Origin: Brachybacterium faecium DSM 4810 | Lineage (GTDB): Bacteria; Actinomycetota; Actinomycetes; Actinomycetales; Dermabacteraceae | Assembly (NCBI GenBank): GCA_000023405.1 | Contig: CP001643.1 | Coordinates: forward strand, 3,286,001 to 3,350,000 | Length of the DNA: 64,000 bases | Direction: 5' to 3' | Shown here: positions 8,453 through 16,379 of the stretch, piece after piece | How the letters are laid out: each line of letters opens with the position of its first letter | Numbering within the stretch: the stretch's first letter is position 1 | Notes under the pieces: model-generated | What the model was told of the DNA's origin: nothing | The model's database searches: none | The model's input: only the letters and a program-made list of their open reading frames with translations | Position numbers and translations under genes: made by a program

Positions 8453-9964
8453 TCAGGCGTTGAACTCCTCGTACGCCTCGGTGTACTCGGAGATGATGTC
8501 GTCCAGGCCCTGGCCGCGGGCGCTCTCGATCGCGGCCTCGTAGTCGCCCATCGTGGCCTGGCCCATCATGAACTTGTTGTAGACGTCGTTCAGGCCCTGC
8601 TCGATGGTGGCCCACTGGGAGTTGAAGGTCTCCGAGTTCAGCGACTGCACCGGGTTGGTGATCGCGTACTCGGAGTTCTCCTCCATCATCTCGTTGGCGA
8701 GGTTCACGTACTCGTTGCTGGACTTGTAGGTGAACGCGTTCTCGGCCAGGCGCGAGCTGGAGTAGGGCTGGACCTCCTGCTCCCACAGCGCCTCGTCGAT
8801 GATGTTCACCGCACCGTCGCCGTCCACCTCGTAGTGGGTGCCCTCGATGCCGTTGGTCATGAGGTTGTGGACCTCCTCGGTCATCAGGGCATCAGCGAAG
8901 GCGAGCACCTCGCGCACCTCGTCCTCGCTCTTCACCGACTGGGTGGAGATCGAGAACAGGCCGCCCATGCCGCCTCCGGTGTCCGAGACGATGCGGCGGG
9001 GGACATCCGCGTACGTGATGTCGTTGATCAGGGTCCACTCCACGCCGGAGTCGGGGTTGATGCTGTCGGCGAGCGCCGCGTAGTTCTTCGCCTCGAACAG
9101 GCCGGTGACGACGATGCCGCCCTTGTCCTGCGCGATCGCCTGCTGCTGGTTCTGCTTCTGCGTGGTGATGAACTCCTGGTTCACGCCGCCGGCGGCGTAG
9201 ACCTCCTGGTACCACTCCATCGCCTCCATCCACGCCTCGGAGGTGCAGGCGGGGATGATCTTCCCGGCGGCCTCGTCCAGCTGGAAGGTCTCGCCGGCGC
9301 CGAAGTAGCCGGCCAGCGAGCGGAAGCCGACCTTGAAGCTCTCCTCGCGGTCGATGAAGCCGGTGACGGACTGGCCGGTTCCGGTGGGGTCGCCCTCGGC
9401 GAAGGCCTTGGCGACCTCGCCCAGATCCTCGATGGTGTGCGGGACGTCGAGGCCGAGCTCGTCCAGCCAGTCCTGGCGCACCAGCACGCCGTACCGGGCG
9501 AGGGGCTTCTGGAACGGGACGCCGTAGAGCACCCCGTCGAGACGGGCCGACTCGATGGTCTTGGGGTCGATGCCCTTGAGGTTCTCGAACTCGCCGAGGA
9601 ACGGCTCGACATCCCAGAACAGGCCGGAGGTCACGCCGCTGCGGATCGAGGAGTTCGTGAGGTTCGTGATCGAGGTGATGTCCGCGACGGAGCCCGAGGC
9701 GAGCGCCGCGTTCATCTTCTCCTCCTTGGAGGCGTCGGGCACCCACTGGATCTCGAAGTCCTGACCGGTCTCCTCGGCCAGGCCGGAGTGCACCGGGCCG
9801 GCGGCGTCCGGGGTGGTCGGGGTATGCAGCAGCGCCATCCAGCTGAGCGAGCCGCCGCTGCCGCCTTCGCCGCTGCCGCCTCCGCTGCCGCCGCAGGCGG
9901 AGAGCGCGAGCGCGCCGGCCGCGGCGACGGGAGCTGCCTGGAGGAGATTCCTGCGAGTGATCAT
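8453..9964 (-). CDS. Extracellular solute-binding lipoprotein (LplA-like, CUT1)
   Basis: A 503-residue substrate-binding protein. The N-terminus has a basic start (MITRRN), a hydrophobic segment and a lipobox with Cys24 (ALSAC), followed by a Gly/Ser-rich linker, so it is a membrane-anchored lipoprotein outside the cell. The ~500-residue length and features such as DVEPFLGEFENLKG resemble LplA/YtcQ-type binding proteins that pair with LplB/LplC permeases. The ATG at 9964 has AAAGGA upstream and overlaps the stop of the YesL-like gene (ATGA). Likely ligand is a pectic or rhamnogalacturonan oligosaccharide, inferred from the neighbouring GH28 and acetylesterase-type genes. Confidence 0.92.
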   Translation of the reverse strand: MITRRNLLQAAPVAAAGALALSACGGSGGGSGEGGSGGSLSWMALLHTPTTPDAAGPVHSGLAEETGQDFEIQWVPDASKEEKMNAALASGSVADITSITNLTNSSIRSGVTSGLFWDVEPFLGEFENLKGIDPKTIESARLDGVLYGVPFQKPLARYGVLVRQDWLDELGLDVPHTIEDLGEVAKAFAEGDPTGTGQSVTGFIDREESFKVGFRSLAGYFGAGETFQLDEAAGKIIPACTSEAWMEAMEWYQEVYAAGGVNQEFITTQKQNQQQAIAQDKGGIVVTGLFEAKNYAALADSINPDSGVEWTLINDITYADVPRRIVSDTGGGMGGLFSISTQSVKSEDEVREVLAFADALMTEEVHNLMTNGIEGTHYEVDGDGAVNIIDEALWEQEVQPYSSSRLAENAFTYKSSNEYVNLANEMMEENSEYAITNPVQSLNSETFNSQWATIEQGLNDVYNKFMMGQATMGDYEAAIESARGQGLDDIISEYTEAYEEFNA

Positions 9965-10689
9965 GCCGGGGTTCCTTTCGTGAAGGGCCGCACCGGGTCG
10001 GAGACCGACGACGGGCGGCGCGAGCGCGCAACGGTGCGCGCCGCGGAGTGCGCCAGGGGGCGCGGGGTGGTGCGGGGCTCCTCGGCCGAGGAGGGTTCGA
10101 GGTCGCGGAGGATCCGCGAGCAGATGGCGGCGAAGACGGCGGCGGGCAGGCCCACCCCGAACAGCGCCAGCAGCGGGACGGCGAAGCGGAGCATCAGCCC
10201 GTAGCCGATCACCACCGCGGTGGTGCCGAGGATGGTCCAGTGCAGAGAGCCGATCCCCAGCATCAGGGCGCTGACCAGCTGGGCCCGCAGGCCCTGTACG
10301 TCGAGCGCGGCCAGCACGGTGAAGGCGTACGCGGTGATGATCCACAGCACCGCCAGGGCCACGAGGTTCGCGGCCCGCAGATACCAGTCGGACAGGCTCA
10401 GCAGGTTCACCAGCACGATCCCGCCGGCCAGCAGGAGCACACCGCCCATCAGCACCGGCTGCCGGCGCAGCTCGCGGGCGTAGCGCAGGTATGTGGGCAC
10501 CAGCGGCGGGGTCTCCCCGTGGCGGAACCAGCGGTGGAGGTACTTCGCCATCGCGTAGCTGGCCGGGCCCGCGCCGAGCACGCCCAGGCCGGCGGCCGTC
10601 ACGGCGATCCACAGCAGGTTCAGCCCGGCCAGGCGCCAGATCCCCGCCAGGCGGCGGTTCAGGGCGACGAACTGCTCGAACCCGAACAT
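9961..10689 (-). CDS. YesL-like (DUF624) membrane protein
   Basis: A 242-residue integral membrane protein of the YesL/DUF624 type, with about five or six hydrophobic helices and a long, charged C-terminal tail (about residues 205-242). YesL-like proteins recur in carbohydrate ABC operons, including the Bacillus subtilis rhamnogalacturonan (yes) cluster; their biochemical role is not established. The start ATG shares one base with the stop codon of the upstream permease (TGATG) and its own stop overlaps the start of the binding-protein gene. The tight coupling argues for a function with the transporter. Confidence 0.82.
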   Translation of the reverse strand: MFGFEQFVALNRRLAGIWRLAGLNLLWIAVTAAGLGVLGAGPASYAMAKYLHRWFRHGETPPLVPTYLRYARELRRQPVLMGGVLLLAGGIVLVNLLSLSDWYLRAANLVALAVLWIITAYAFTVLAALDVQGLRAQLVSALMLGIGSLHWTILGTTAVVIGYGLMLRFAVPLLALFGVGLPAAVFAAICSRILRDLEPSSAEEPRTTPRPLAHSAARTVARSRRPSSVSDPVRPFTKGTPA

Positions 10690-11693
10690 CAGTACACGCC
10701 CTCTTCGCCGAAGCGCTTGGCCAGGGAGTTCGCCCCGATCACGAGGACCAGGCCGACGAGGCCCTTGAACAGGCCCACCGCGGTGGCGAAGCTGAGCTGG
10801 CCGTTCTGGATGCCGGCGGTGTACACGAAGGTGTCGAAGATTTCGCCGACGTCGCGGTTCATCGAGTTCAGCAGCAGGAACATGTGCTCGAAGCCGAGCT
10901 CGAGGAAGTCGCCGATCGAGAGGATGAACAGCACGATGATGGTGGGCCGGATCGCCGGCAGGGTGATGTGCCAGGTCTGCTGCCAGCGGTTGGCGCCGTC
11001 GATCTCCGAGGCCTCGTACAGGGCCATGTCCACGGCGGTCAGCGCCGCGAGGTAGACGATCGTGCCCCAGCCGGCAGTGCGCCACACGTGCTGGAAGACG
11101 TACATCGGGCGGAGCCATTCGGAGTCGGTGAGGAAGCCGATCGGGTCCCCGCCGAGGGAGACGATGAGGTTGTTGATCGCGCCGCCGTCGGTCGTGAGCA
11201 TCACGTAGAACAGCGACACCACGATCACCCACGACATGAAGTGCGGCAGGTAGATGACCGTCTGGATGCTGCGCTTGAACACGACCCCGCGCAGCTCGTT
11301 CAGCAGCAGGGCGAGCACGATCGGGATCGGGAACGAGATGAGCATCAGCAGCAGCGAGAGCACGAGCGTGTTCCGCAGCAGCATGAAGAAGGTGTCCTGC
11401 GTGAACAGGCGCACGAAGTGCTCGAAGCCCACCCACGGGCTGCCCATGATCCCCAGGAACGGCTTGTAGTCCTGGAACGAGATGATCAGCCCGCCCATGG
11501 GCAGGTACTTGAACAGCAGGAAATAGACGATGCCCGGCAGCGCCATCAGGTAGAGGGCACGGTGCTTCCACAGCGTCGCGGCCACTCCCCTGCGGCGCCG
11601 TGCCACGGGTGCGGGGCTCGTCGCGGGCTCGGGCTCCGGGGAATCGAGCCGAGGCGCGGTCGCGCTGGTGTCGATGACGGGGTCAGCCACCAT
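10689..11693 (-). CDS. Carbohydrate ABC transporter permease (CUT1, LplB/YteP type)
   Basis: First gene of the minus-strand pectin operon: a 334-residue CUT1 permease with about six membrane helices. The segment YLMALPGIVYFLLFKYLPMGG and the loop EASEIDGANRWQQ (the ATPase-contact motif) are typical of the LplB/YteP group. The ATG at 11693 is chosen because AAGGA sits six bases upstream. A longer start at 11738 would place the ATG inside an operator palindrome and has no ribosome site. A strong promoter (11765-11793) and two operator-like palindromes precede it. The matching ATPase is not encoded here. Confidence 0.93.
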   Translation of the reverse strand: MVADPVIDTSATAPRLDSPEPEPATSPAPVARRRRGVAATLWKHRALYLMALPGIVYFLLFKYLPMGGLIISFQDYKPFLGIMGSPWVGFEHFVRLFTQDTFFMLLRNTLVLSLLLMLISFPIPIVLALLLNELRGVVFKRSIQTVIYLPHFMSWVIVVSLFYVMLTTDGGAINNLIVSLGGDPIGFLTDSEWLRPMYVFQHVWRTAGWGTIVYLAALTAVDMALYEASEIDGANRWQQTWHITLPAIRPTIIVLFILSIGDFLELGFEHMFLLLNSMNRDVGEIFDTFVYTAGIQNGQLSFATAVGLFKGLVGLVLVIGANSLAKRFGEEGVY

Positions 11694-11720
11694 TGGCCAT
11701 CCTTGCTCTGCGTCGAGGGA

Positions 11721-11739
11721 GATGAGAAACCGTTTCATC
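11721..11739. promoter_or_regulatory. LacI-type operator 1 of the 11.7-kb promoter region
   Basis: GATGAGAAACCGTTTCATC is an interrupted palindrome with core GAAACCGTTTC, typical for LacI-family operators. It sits in the untranslated leader of the permease operon, just downstream of the predicted transcription start. The LacI-type fusion regulator at 13726 is the most likely binder (inference). Confidence 0.6.
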
Positions 11740-11753
11740 GGAAACCGGTCTCC
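11740..11753. promoter_or_regulatory. LacI-type operator 2 of the 11.7-kb promoter region
   Basis: GAAACCGGTCTCC (within GGAAACCGGTCTCC) is a second, less symmetrical copy of the same AAACCGGTTT-like motif. It directly adjoins the first copy and covers the region just after the predicted start point of the minus-strand promoter. A tandem pair could allow cooperative repression. Confidence 0.5.
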
Positions 11754-11764
11754 GGTGACGACCC

Positions 11765-11793
11765 ACTATGTCGGGGCGCACTCTCGGTGTCAA
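11765..11793 (-). promoter_or_regulatory. Sigma-70-type promoter of the pectin transporter operon
   Basis: On the minus strand TTGACA (11793-11788) and CATAGT (11770-11765) are separated by exactly 17 bases. This is one of the best housekeeping-type promoter matches in the window. The two operator-like palindromes lie immediately downstream, between the promoter and the first gene. Confidence 0.7.
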
Positions 11794-12142
11794 CAGCCAG
11801 CACCCGAGTTTTTTCGCCTCGGCGTCGTCGCAGGCCGCCCAAGATCAGGCATCAGTGCACGTCGCCACACACTTGCCGAACGCCCCGTCACCCCGTGCTC
11901 CGCGCGCGCACGAGCCGACGGGGCACCTCTCGCGACCCCGGGAGGCGACTGGTACTGTGTGCCTCCACAGTGTGGGGAACCGGTTACTCGTGCGTTTCCC
12001 GCAGCGCTGCGGCGGCGGTTCCACGAGCCTCGTGCCCGCAGGACCGTCGGCCGCCTCGGACCCGTCGACCCGGCCGCAGCGCGCCCCGCCGTGGGGCCTC
12101 TCGGTCCGCACCCGCCGGACCTCACCCGTTGGAGGAGAGAAG
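11794..12142. promoter_or_regulatory. Divergent control region upstream of the GH43 operon, with a third operator-like site
   Basis: No gene is supported in this stretch. AACCGGTT at 11978-11985, within GGGAACCGGTTACTC, is a symmetrical match to the motifs at 11721-11753. It probably marks the promoter of the plus-strand GH43/LacI/acetylesterase operon. I could not pick a convincing -35/-10 pair for that direction. The sequence ends in the strong ribosome site GGAGGAGAG at 12131-12139. Confidence 0.5.
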
Positions 12143-13726
12143 TTGGAGCACCGTTCGAACCCCGTCCTCGACGCCGATTGGCCCGATCCGGATGTCCTCC
12201 GGGTGGGCGATGACTACTGGATGATCGCCTCCAGCTTCCACCGCGCCCCGGGCCTGCCCGTGCTGCGCTCGCAGGACCTCGTGACCTGGGAGCACGTGAG
12301 CAATGCGCTGCCCGCTCTGGTCCCCGAGGAGCACTACGCCCTCCCCCGGCGCGGCAGCGGCGTGTGGGCCCCGAGCATCCGCGAGCACGCCGGGACGTTC
12401 CACATCGTCTACCCGGATCCGGACCACGGCATCTTCGTCCTCGACGCGCCGCACCCGGCCGGCCCGTGGAGCGCGCCGCGGCTGCTGCTGGCCGGGCGGG
12501 GGCTCATCGACCCGTGCCCCCTGTGGGACGAGGACGGCCGCGCATACCTGGTGCACGGCTGGGCCCGTTCCCGCGCCCGGGTGAAGAACCGCCTCTCCCT
12601 GCTCGAGGTCACGCCGGATCTCTCCGCCGCCCTCTCCCCCTCGCAGGTGATCATCGACGGCGCGGACCTTCCCGGGATGCTCACTCTCGAGGGCCCCAAG
12701 GCCTACCGGCAGGGCGGCTGGTACTGGATCTACGCGCCGGCGGGAGGAGTGGCCGACGGCTACCAGGTGGTCTTCCGCGCCCGGGAGCTGCACGGGCCGT
12801 ACGAGCACCGGATCGTGCTCGAGCAGGACTCCTCCCCGGTCAACGGCCCCCACCAGGGCGCGCTCGTCGACGACGTGCACGGCGACTGGTGGTTCGTGCA
12901 CTTCCAGGACCGCGGCGTCTTCGGCCGGGTCACGCACGTCCAGCCGGTCCGCTTCGACGCCGAGGGCTGGCCCCACATGGGCGAGCCGATCGACGAGGTG
13001 CGCGGCCGCCCGGTCGCCGCGGTGCCCGCGCTCGGGCAGCGCGGCGACGCGCCCGCCGAGCCAGCCGCGGAGCCCGCCACGTCGGCCCTCCCCTACGAGG
13101 AGCCCCTCCGGTCGGATGACTTCCGTGCCGCCCAGCTGCACCCGCGCTGGCACTGGCAGGCCAATCCCCAGCGCTCCTGGCACCGCTGCGGCGAGGGCCG
13201 CCTGGACCTCGCCTTCGGCCGGAGCCCGCGCGGTGACCTGCGCGATCTGCCCACCGTGCTCGGGCAGCAGCTGCCGGGCCAGCCCTCGACCTGGACCACC
13301 TCGGTGCATCTGCCGGCCGTCGCGGACGGCGGCGCGGCGGGCACCGAGCGCGCCGGAGCGGTGGTGCTGGGGCACAGCTACGCCTGGGCGGGCCTGCGCC
13401 GCGACGCGGAGGGCATCGCCCTCGTGCACGGCACCATGGACGAGGATGCGGCCGAGGAGGAGACCCGCACCCACCGCGTCCTCACCGCCGACCCCACCGC
13501 CGAGGCCTCCCTCTCCCTCCGGATCGACGTCGACGCGGCCGGGCGGATCACGCTGCGGGCGGAGGATTCCGTGCTGCTCGAGGACTGGCAGGCCGCGAAG
13601 GGACACTGGGTCGGTGCGGAGGTCGGCCTTTTCGCCACCGTGGAGAGCATGGTGCACCATGACCTCACGGAGCGCAGAGCGAGCTTCGGCCCCGTCACCG
13701 TGCACCGGGAAGGACGTGAGATCTGA
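12143..13726 (+). CDS. Glycoside hydrolase family 43 (beta-xylosidase/arabinofuranosidase-like)
   Basis: A 527-residue GH43 enzyme: an N-terminal five-bladed propeller and, from about residue 330, a C-terminal jelly-roll domain. Expected catalytic residues are visible: general base Asp15 (WPDPDV), pKa-modulating Asp123 (LIDPCPLW) and general acid Glu183 (LEGPKAY). The TTG at 12143 is chosen because GGAGGAGAG lies at 12131-12139 and the protein then begins at the first blade; open frame further upstream has no family sequence. No signal peptide, so the enzyme is cytoplasmic. It shares its last base with the start of the LacI-fusion gene (TGATG). Activity on arabinose- or xylose-containing side chains is inferred. 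Confidence 0.9.
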   Translation: MEHRSNPVLDADWPDPDVLRVGDDYWMIASSFHRAPGLPVLRSQDLVTWEHVSNALPALVPEEHYALPRRGSGVWAPSIREHAGTFHIVYPDPDHGIFVLDAPHPAGPWSAPRLLLAGRGLIDPCPLWDEDGRAYLVHGWARSRARVKNRLSLLEVTPDLSAALSPSQVIIDGADLPGMLTLEGPKAYRQGGWYWIYAPAGGVADGYQVVFRARELHGPYEHRIVLEQDSSPVNGPHQGALVDDVHGDWWFVHFQDRGVFGRVTHVQPVRFDAEGWPHMGEPIDEVRGRPVAAVPALGQRGDAPAEPAAEPATSALPYEEPLRSDDFRAAQLHPRWHWQANPQRSWHRCGEGRLDLAFGRSPRGDLRDLPTVLGQQLPGQPSTWTTSVHLPAVADGGAAGTERAGAVVLGHSYAWAGLRRDAEGIALVHGTMDEDAAEEETRTHRVLTADPTAEASLSLRIDVDAAGRITLRAEDSVLLEDWQAAKGHWVGAEVGLFATVESMVHHDLTERRASFGPVTVHREGREI

Positions 13727-15681
13727 TGGCTCGCAGCAGCGGAGGGCCCACCATCACGCAGGTCGCCGAGGCGGCCGGCGTCTCCCGCGCGACCGTGTCG
13801 CGGGTGCTCAACGGCCGCCCCACCGTCGACCCGCTCATCGGGGCCCGGGTGCGGGAGGCCGCCGACCGCCTCCAGTACCGCCCGAACCTCACCGCCCGCT
13901 ACCTCTCCACCGGGCGCACCATGACCGTGTCCCTGGTGATCCCCGACCTGGGCAACCCGATGTTCCAGTCGGTGCTGCGCAGCCTCACCCGCGCCGCGGA
14001 GGCCGACGGCTACGGCGTGCTGGTCGCCGAGGCGCCCACCGCCGAGCGGGAGGCCGGGATCGCGCGGGACGCCCGCCGCCAGTGCGATGCCGTGGTGCTG
14101 GTGGCCCCGCGCATGAACGACCTCGAGCTCGAGGCGCTCGTCGGGCAGATCTCCCCCGTCGTGATCCTCAACCGGCAGCTGCCCGATCCGCGGATCGCGA
14201 CCGTCGGCATCGACTACGCCAGCGGCATGTCCCAGCTGGTCGCCCACCTCGAGTCCCTCGGGCACCGCGACCTGCTGTACGTCGCGGGCCCGCCCCGCAG
14301 CGCCGCCCACCACGAGCGCCTCACCGCGCTGAACGCGCTCATCGACGCGAGCCCCTCCCTCACCCTGCGCACCATCCTCGGCGGCTCGACCATGACCGAC
14401 GGGCACCGGGTGGCGGAGCAGGTGCTGGAGACCGGGGCGACCGCCGCGATCGCCTTCAACGACCTCGTGGCCTTCGGGCTCCTCGCCCGGCTCAACGAGT
14501 TCGGGGTGGACGTGCCCGGGGACATCTCGGTCACCGGCTTCGACGGGATCGAGCTGTCCCGCTTCGCGGTCCCGGCGCTGACCACCGTGGGCCAGGAGGA
14601 GCTCGACACCGGCGCGGTCGCCTGGCGCCGCCTGCACCATCAGCTCGCGCCGGGCAGCGAGGGCGAGCCGACGGACCACGCCCTGCTCATCCCGCGGCTG
14701 ATCGTCGGGGACAGCACCGGCAGGGTGCCGCCCTCGCGCACTCCCCCGACCTCCGACGGTCCGGATCCGGCGCGGCGCCCCGCCGCCGAGCTCGCCCGCA
14801 TCCCGCTGCGCTGGGCACCCGGCGAGCACGCCTGGAACCTGCAGCACGGCGACTCGCTGCTCGCCGAGCTCGACGACGGCGCCTCGATGGTGCCGGTGCA
14901 CAGCCCCCGCCCGCACCTCCACCCGGTGCGCACCCTCGCCGGCCGCTCGATGACGGTGGTCACCCCCACCGACCACCGCCACCACTACGGGGTCTCCCTC
15001 GCCCTGCCGGACGTCAACGGCAGCACCTACTGGGGCGGCCGCACCTTCGTCGAGGGCCGCGGCTCGACCCTGCTGGCCAACCACGGCACCCAGCGGGTCG
15101 AGGAGACCGACGCGAGCGAGGACGGCCGCACCCTGCAGGCGCGGGTGCGCTGGCTCGCCCATGACGGCAGCGACCTGCTCACCGAGCGGCGCACCCTGAC
15201 CACCGCCCTGCTGCCCGAGGCCGAGGGCTGGAGCCTGCACTGGCACAGCACCCTCCTGGCGGACTCGGCACCGCTGCACCTGACCAGCCCCGCCACCCGC
15301 GGCCGGCCGGGCGCCGGCTACTCCGGGCTGTTCTGGCGCCTGCCGGACGGCGACGAGACCCGGATCCTCGTGGCCCAGGGGCAGGGCGAGGGGCTCGCCC
15401 ACGGCTCCACCGGCGAGGCGCTCATCGTCCAGCGCCGGCACGGCCGGGCCTGGTCCAGCCTGGTGCTCGTGCAGGACGCCGAGGTCCAGGGACGGGTGGA
15501 TCCGTGGTTCGTGCGCGCCTCGGACTACGTCGGCATCGGCCCGAGCCTCGCCTGGGACCATGCCCGCGACATCGCCCGCGGGGAGGCGCTCGAGATCTCG
15601 CTGCGGATGGTGCTGCTGGACCGCCGCGCCTCGATCGAGGAGATCCCCGAGCTGCTCACCGCCCCGGCGGACCGGGCATGA
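13726..15681 (+). CDS. LacI-family regulator fused to a DUF6807/PmoA-like domain
   Basis: One uninterrupted 651-residue protein with two parts. Residues ~8-55 are a LacI helix-turn-helix (TQVAEAAGVSRATVSRVL), followed to about residue 335 by the periplasmic-binding-protein-like sensor core (SVTGFDGIELSRF, PALTTVGQ). A proline-rich linker leads into a C-terminal domain (about 365-640) with HSPRPHLHPVRTLAG and DHRHHYGVSLALPDV, which resemble DUF6807 ('methane oxygenase PmoA') proteins. Ordinary LacI proteins end near 340 residues, so the fusion is real and unusual. It overlaps the GH43 gene by one base and the acetylesterase gene by four. It is the likely regulator of the AAACCGGTTT-type sites near 11.7 kb. 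The function of the added domain is unknown. Confidence 0.87.
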   Translation: MARSSGGPTITQVAEAAGVSRATVSRVLNGRPTVDPLIGARVREAADRLQYRPNLTARYLSTGRTMTVSLVIPDLGNPMFQSVLRSLTRAAEADGYGVLVAEAPTAEREAGIARDARRQCDAVVLVAPRMNDLELEALVGQISPVVILNRQLPDPRIATVGIDYASGMSQLVAHLESLGHRDLLYVAGPPRSAAHHERLTALNALIDASPSLTLRTILGGSTMTDGHRVAEQVLETGATAAIAFNDLVAFGLLARLNEFGVDVPGDISVTGFDGIELSRFAVPALTTVGQEELDTGAVAWRRLHHQLAPGSEGEPTDHALLIPRLIVGDSTGRVPPSRTPPTSDGPDPARRPAAELARIPLRWAPGEHAWNLQHGDSLLAELDDGASMVPVHSPRPHLHPVRTLAGRSMTVVTPTDHRHHYGVSLALPDVNGSTYWGGRTFVEGRGSTLLANHGTQRVEETDASEDGRTLQARVRWLAHDGSDLLTERRTLTTALLPEAEGWSLHWHSTLLADSAPLHLTSPATRGRPGAGYSGLFWRLPDGDETRILVAQGQGEGLAHGSTGEALIVQRRHGRAWSSLVLVQDAEVQGRVDPWFVRASDYVGIGPSLAWDHARDIARGEALEISLRMVLLDRRASIEEIPELLTAPADRA

Positions 15682-16370
15682 GCGCCGCGCGCACGCGCCG
15701 CGTGGTGCTCGCCGGGGACTCGACCGTCGCCCCGTACGTCGCCACGGCCTACCCGATGTGCGGCTGGGGCGCGCACCTGGGGGCCGCGCTCACGGCGCGC
15801 TGCCGGGCCACGGCGCCGCTGCACGTGGTGGACCTCGCGAAGAACGGCGCGACCACCGAGTCCCACCGCGCCGAGGGCCTGTGGGAGGCGGTGCTCGATG
15901 CCACCGCGCCCGAGGATCACGTGCTGCTCCAGTTCGGGCACAACGACCAGAAGCACGAGCACCTCTCCGCCTGGGGCGGGTACACCGAGAACCTCTCGCG
16001 CATGCTCACCGAGGTGCGCGCGCTGGGCGCGCACCCGGTGCTGTGCACCCCCGTCGCACGCCGCCACTACGCGCAGGGCCGCCTGCTGCGCACCCACGGC
16101 GACCACCCGGCGGCGGTGTTCGCCCTCGCGGAGACCTTCGACGTGCCGCTGCTGGACCTGCACAGCCGCACCCGCGAGCTCATCGAGGAGCTCGGCGAGG
16201 AGCCCTCGCGCAGGCTGTTCACCCAGCTGCCCGCCGGCGCGAGCCCGCTGTACCCCGAGGGCGTCGAGGACAACACGCACTTCTCGATCGACGGGGCGAT
16301 CGCGGTGGCGGAGATCGTCGCCGAGCTGCTCGCGCCGGTGCTGGCCGGAGCGACGGCCCGCGCCGCCTGA
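15678..16370 (+). CDS. SGNH/GDSL hydrolase, rhamnogalacturonan acetylesterase-like
   Basis: A 230-residue SGNH-fold esterase resembling RhgT/YesT rhamnogalacturonan acetylesterases. The nucleophile is Ser15 in AGDST, the oxyanion-hole block is QFGHNDQK, and the Asp/His pair is D198 and H201 in DNTHFS. No signal peptide is present, so it would act on imported acetylated oligosaccharides. The ATG at 15678 overlaps the stop of the LacI-fusion gene (ATGA). As the third gene of the GH43 operon facing the GH28 operon, it supports rhamnogalacturonan-I as the substrate of this region. It ends nine bases before the convergent TIM-barrel gene. Confidence 0.88.
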   Translation: MSAARTRRVVLAGDSTVAPYVATAYPMCGWGAHLGAALTARCRATAPLHVVDLAKNGATTESHRAEGLWEAVLDATAPEDHVLLQFGHNDQKHEHLSAWGGYTENLSRMLTEVRALGAHPVLCTPVARRHYAQGRLLRTHGDHPAAVFALAETFDVPLLDLHSRTRELIEELGEEPSRRLFTQLPAGASPLYPEGVEDNTHFSIDGAIAVAEIVAELLAPVLAGATARAA

Positions 16371-16379
16371 GCGCGGGCG

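Noticed and set aside
4546-8463. A 1305-codon open frame on the plus strand opposite the hydrolase, permease and GH28 genes
   Set aside because: Its product is low-complexity, rich in Arg, His, Gly, Asp and Val. The opposite strand encodes clear families. It is a by-product of high GC.
7463-10204. A 913-codon plus-strand frame opposite GH28 and the binding-protein gene
   Set aside because: Shadow of GC-rich genes on the other strand; changes character at each true gene border.
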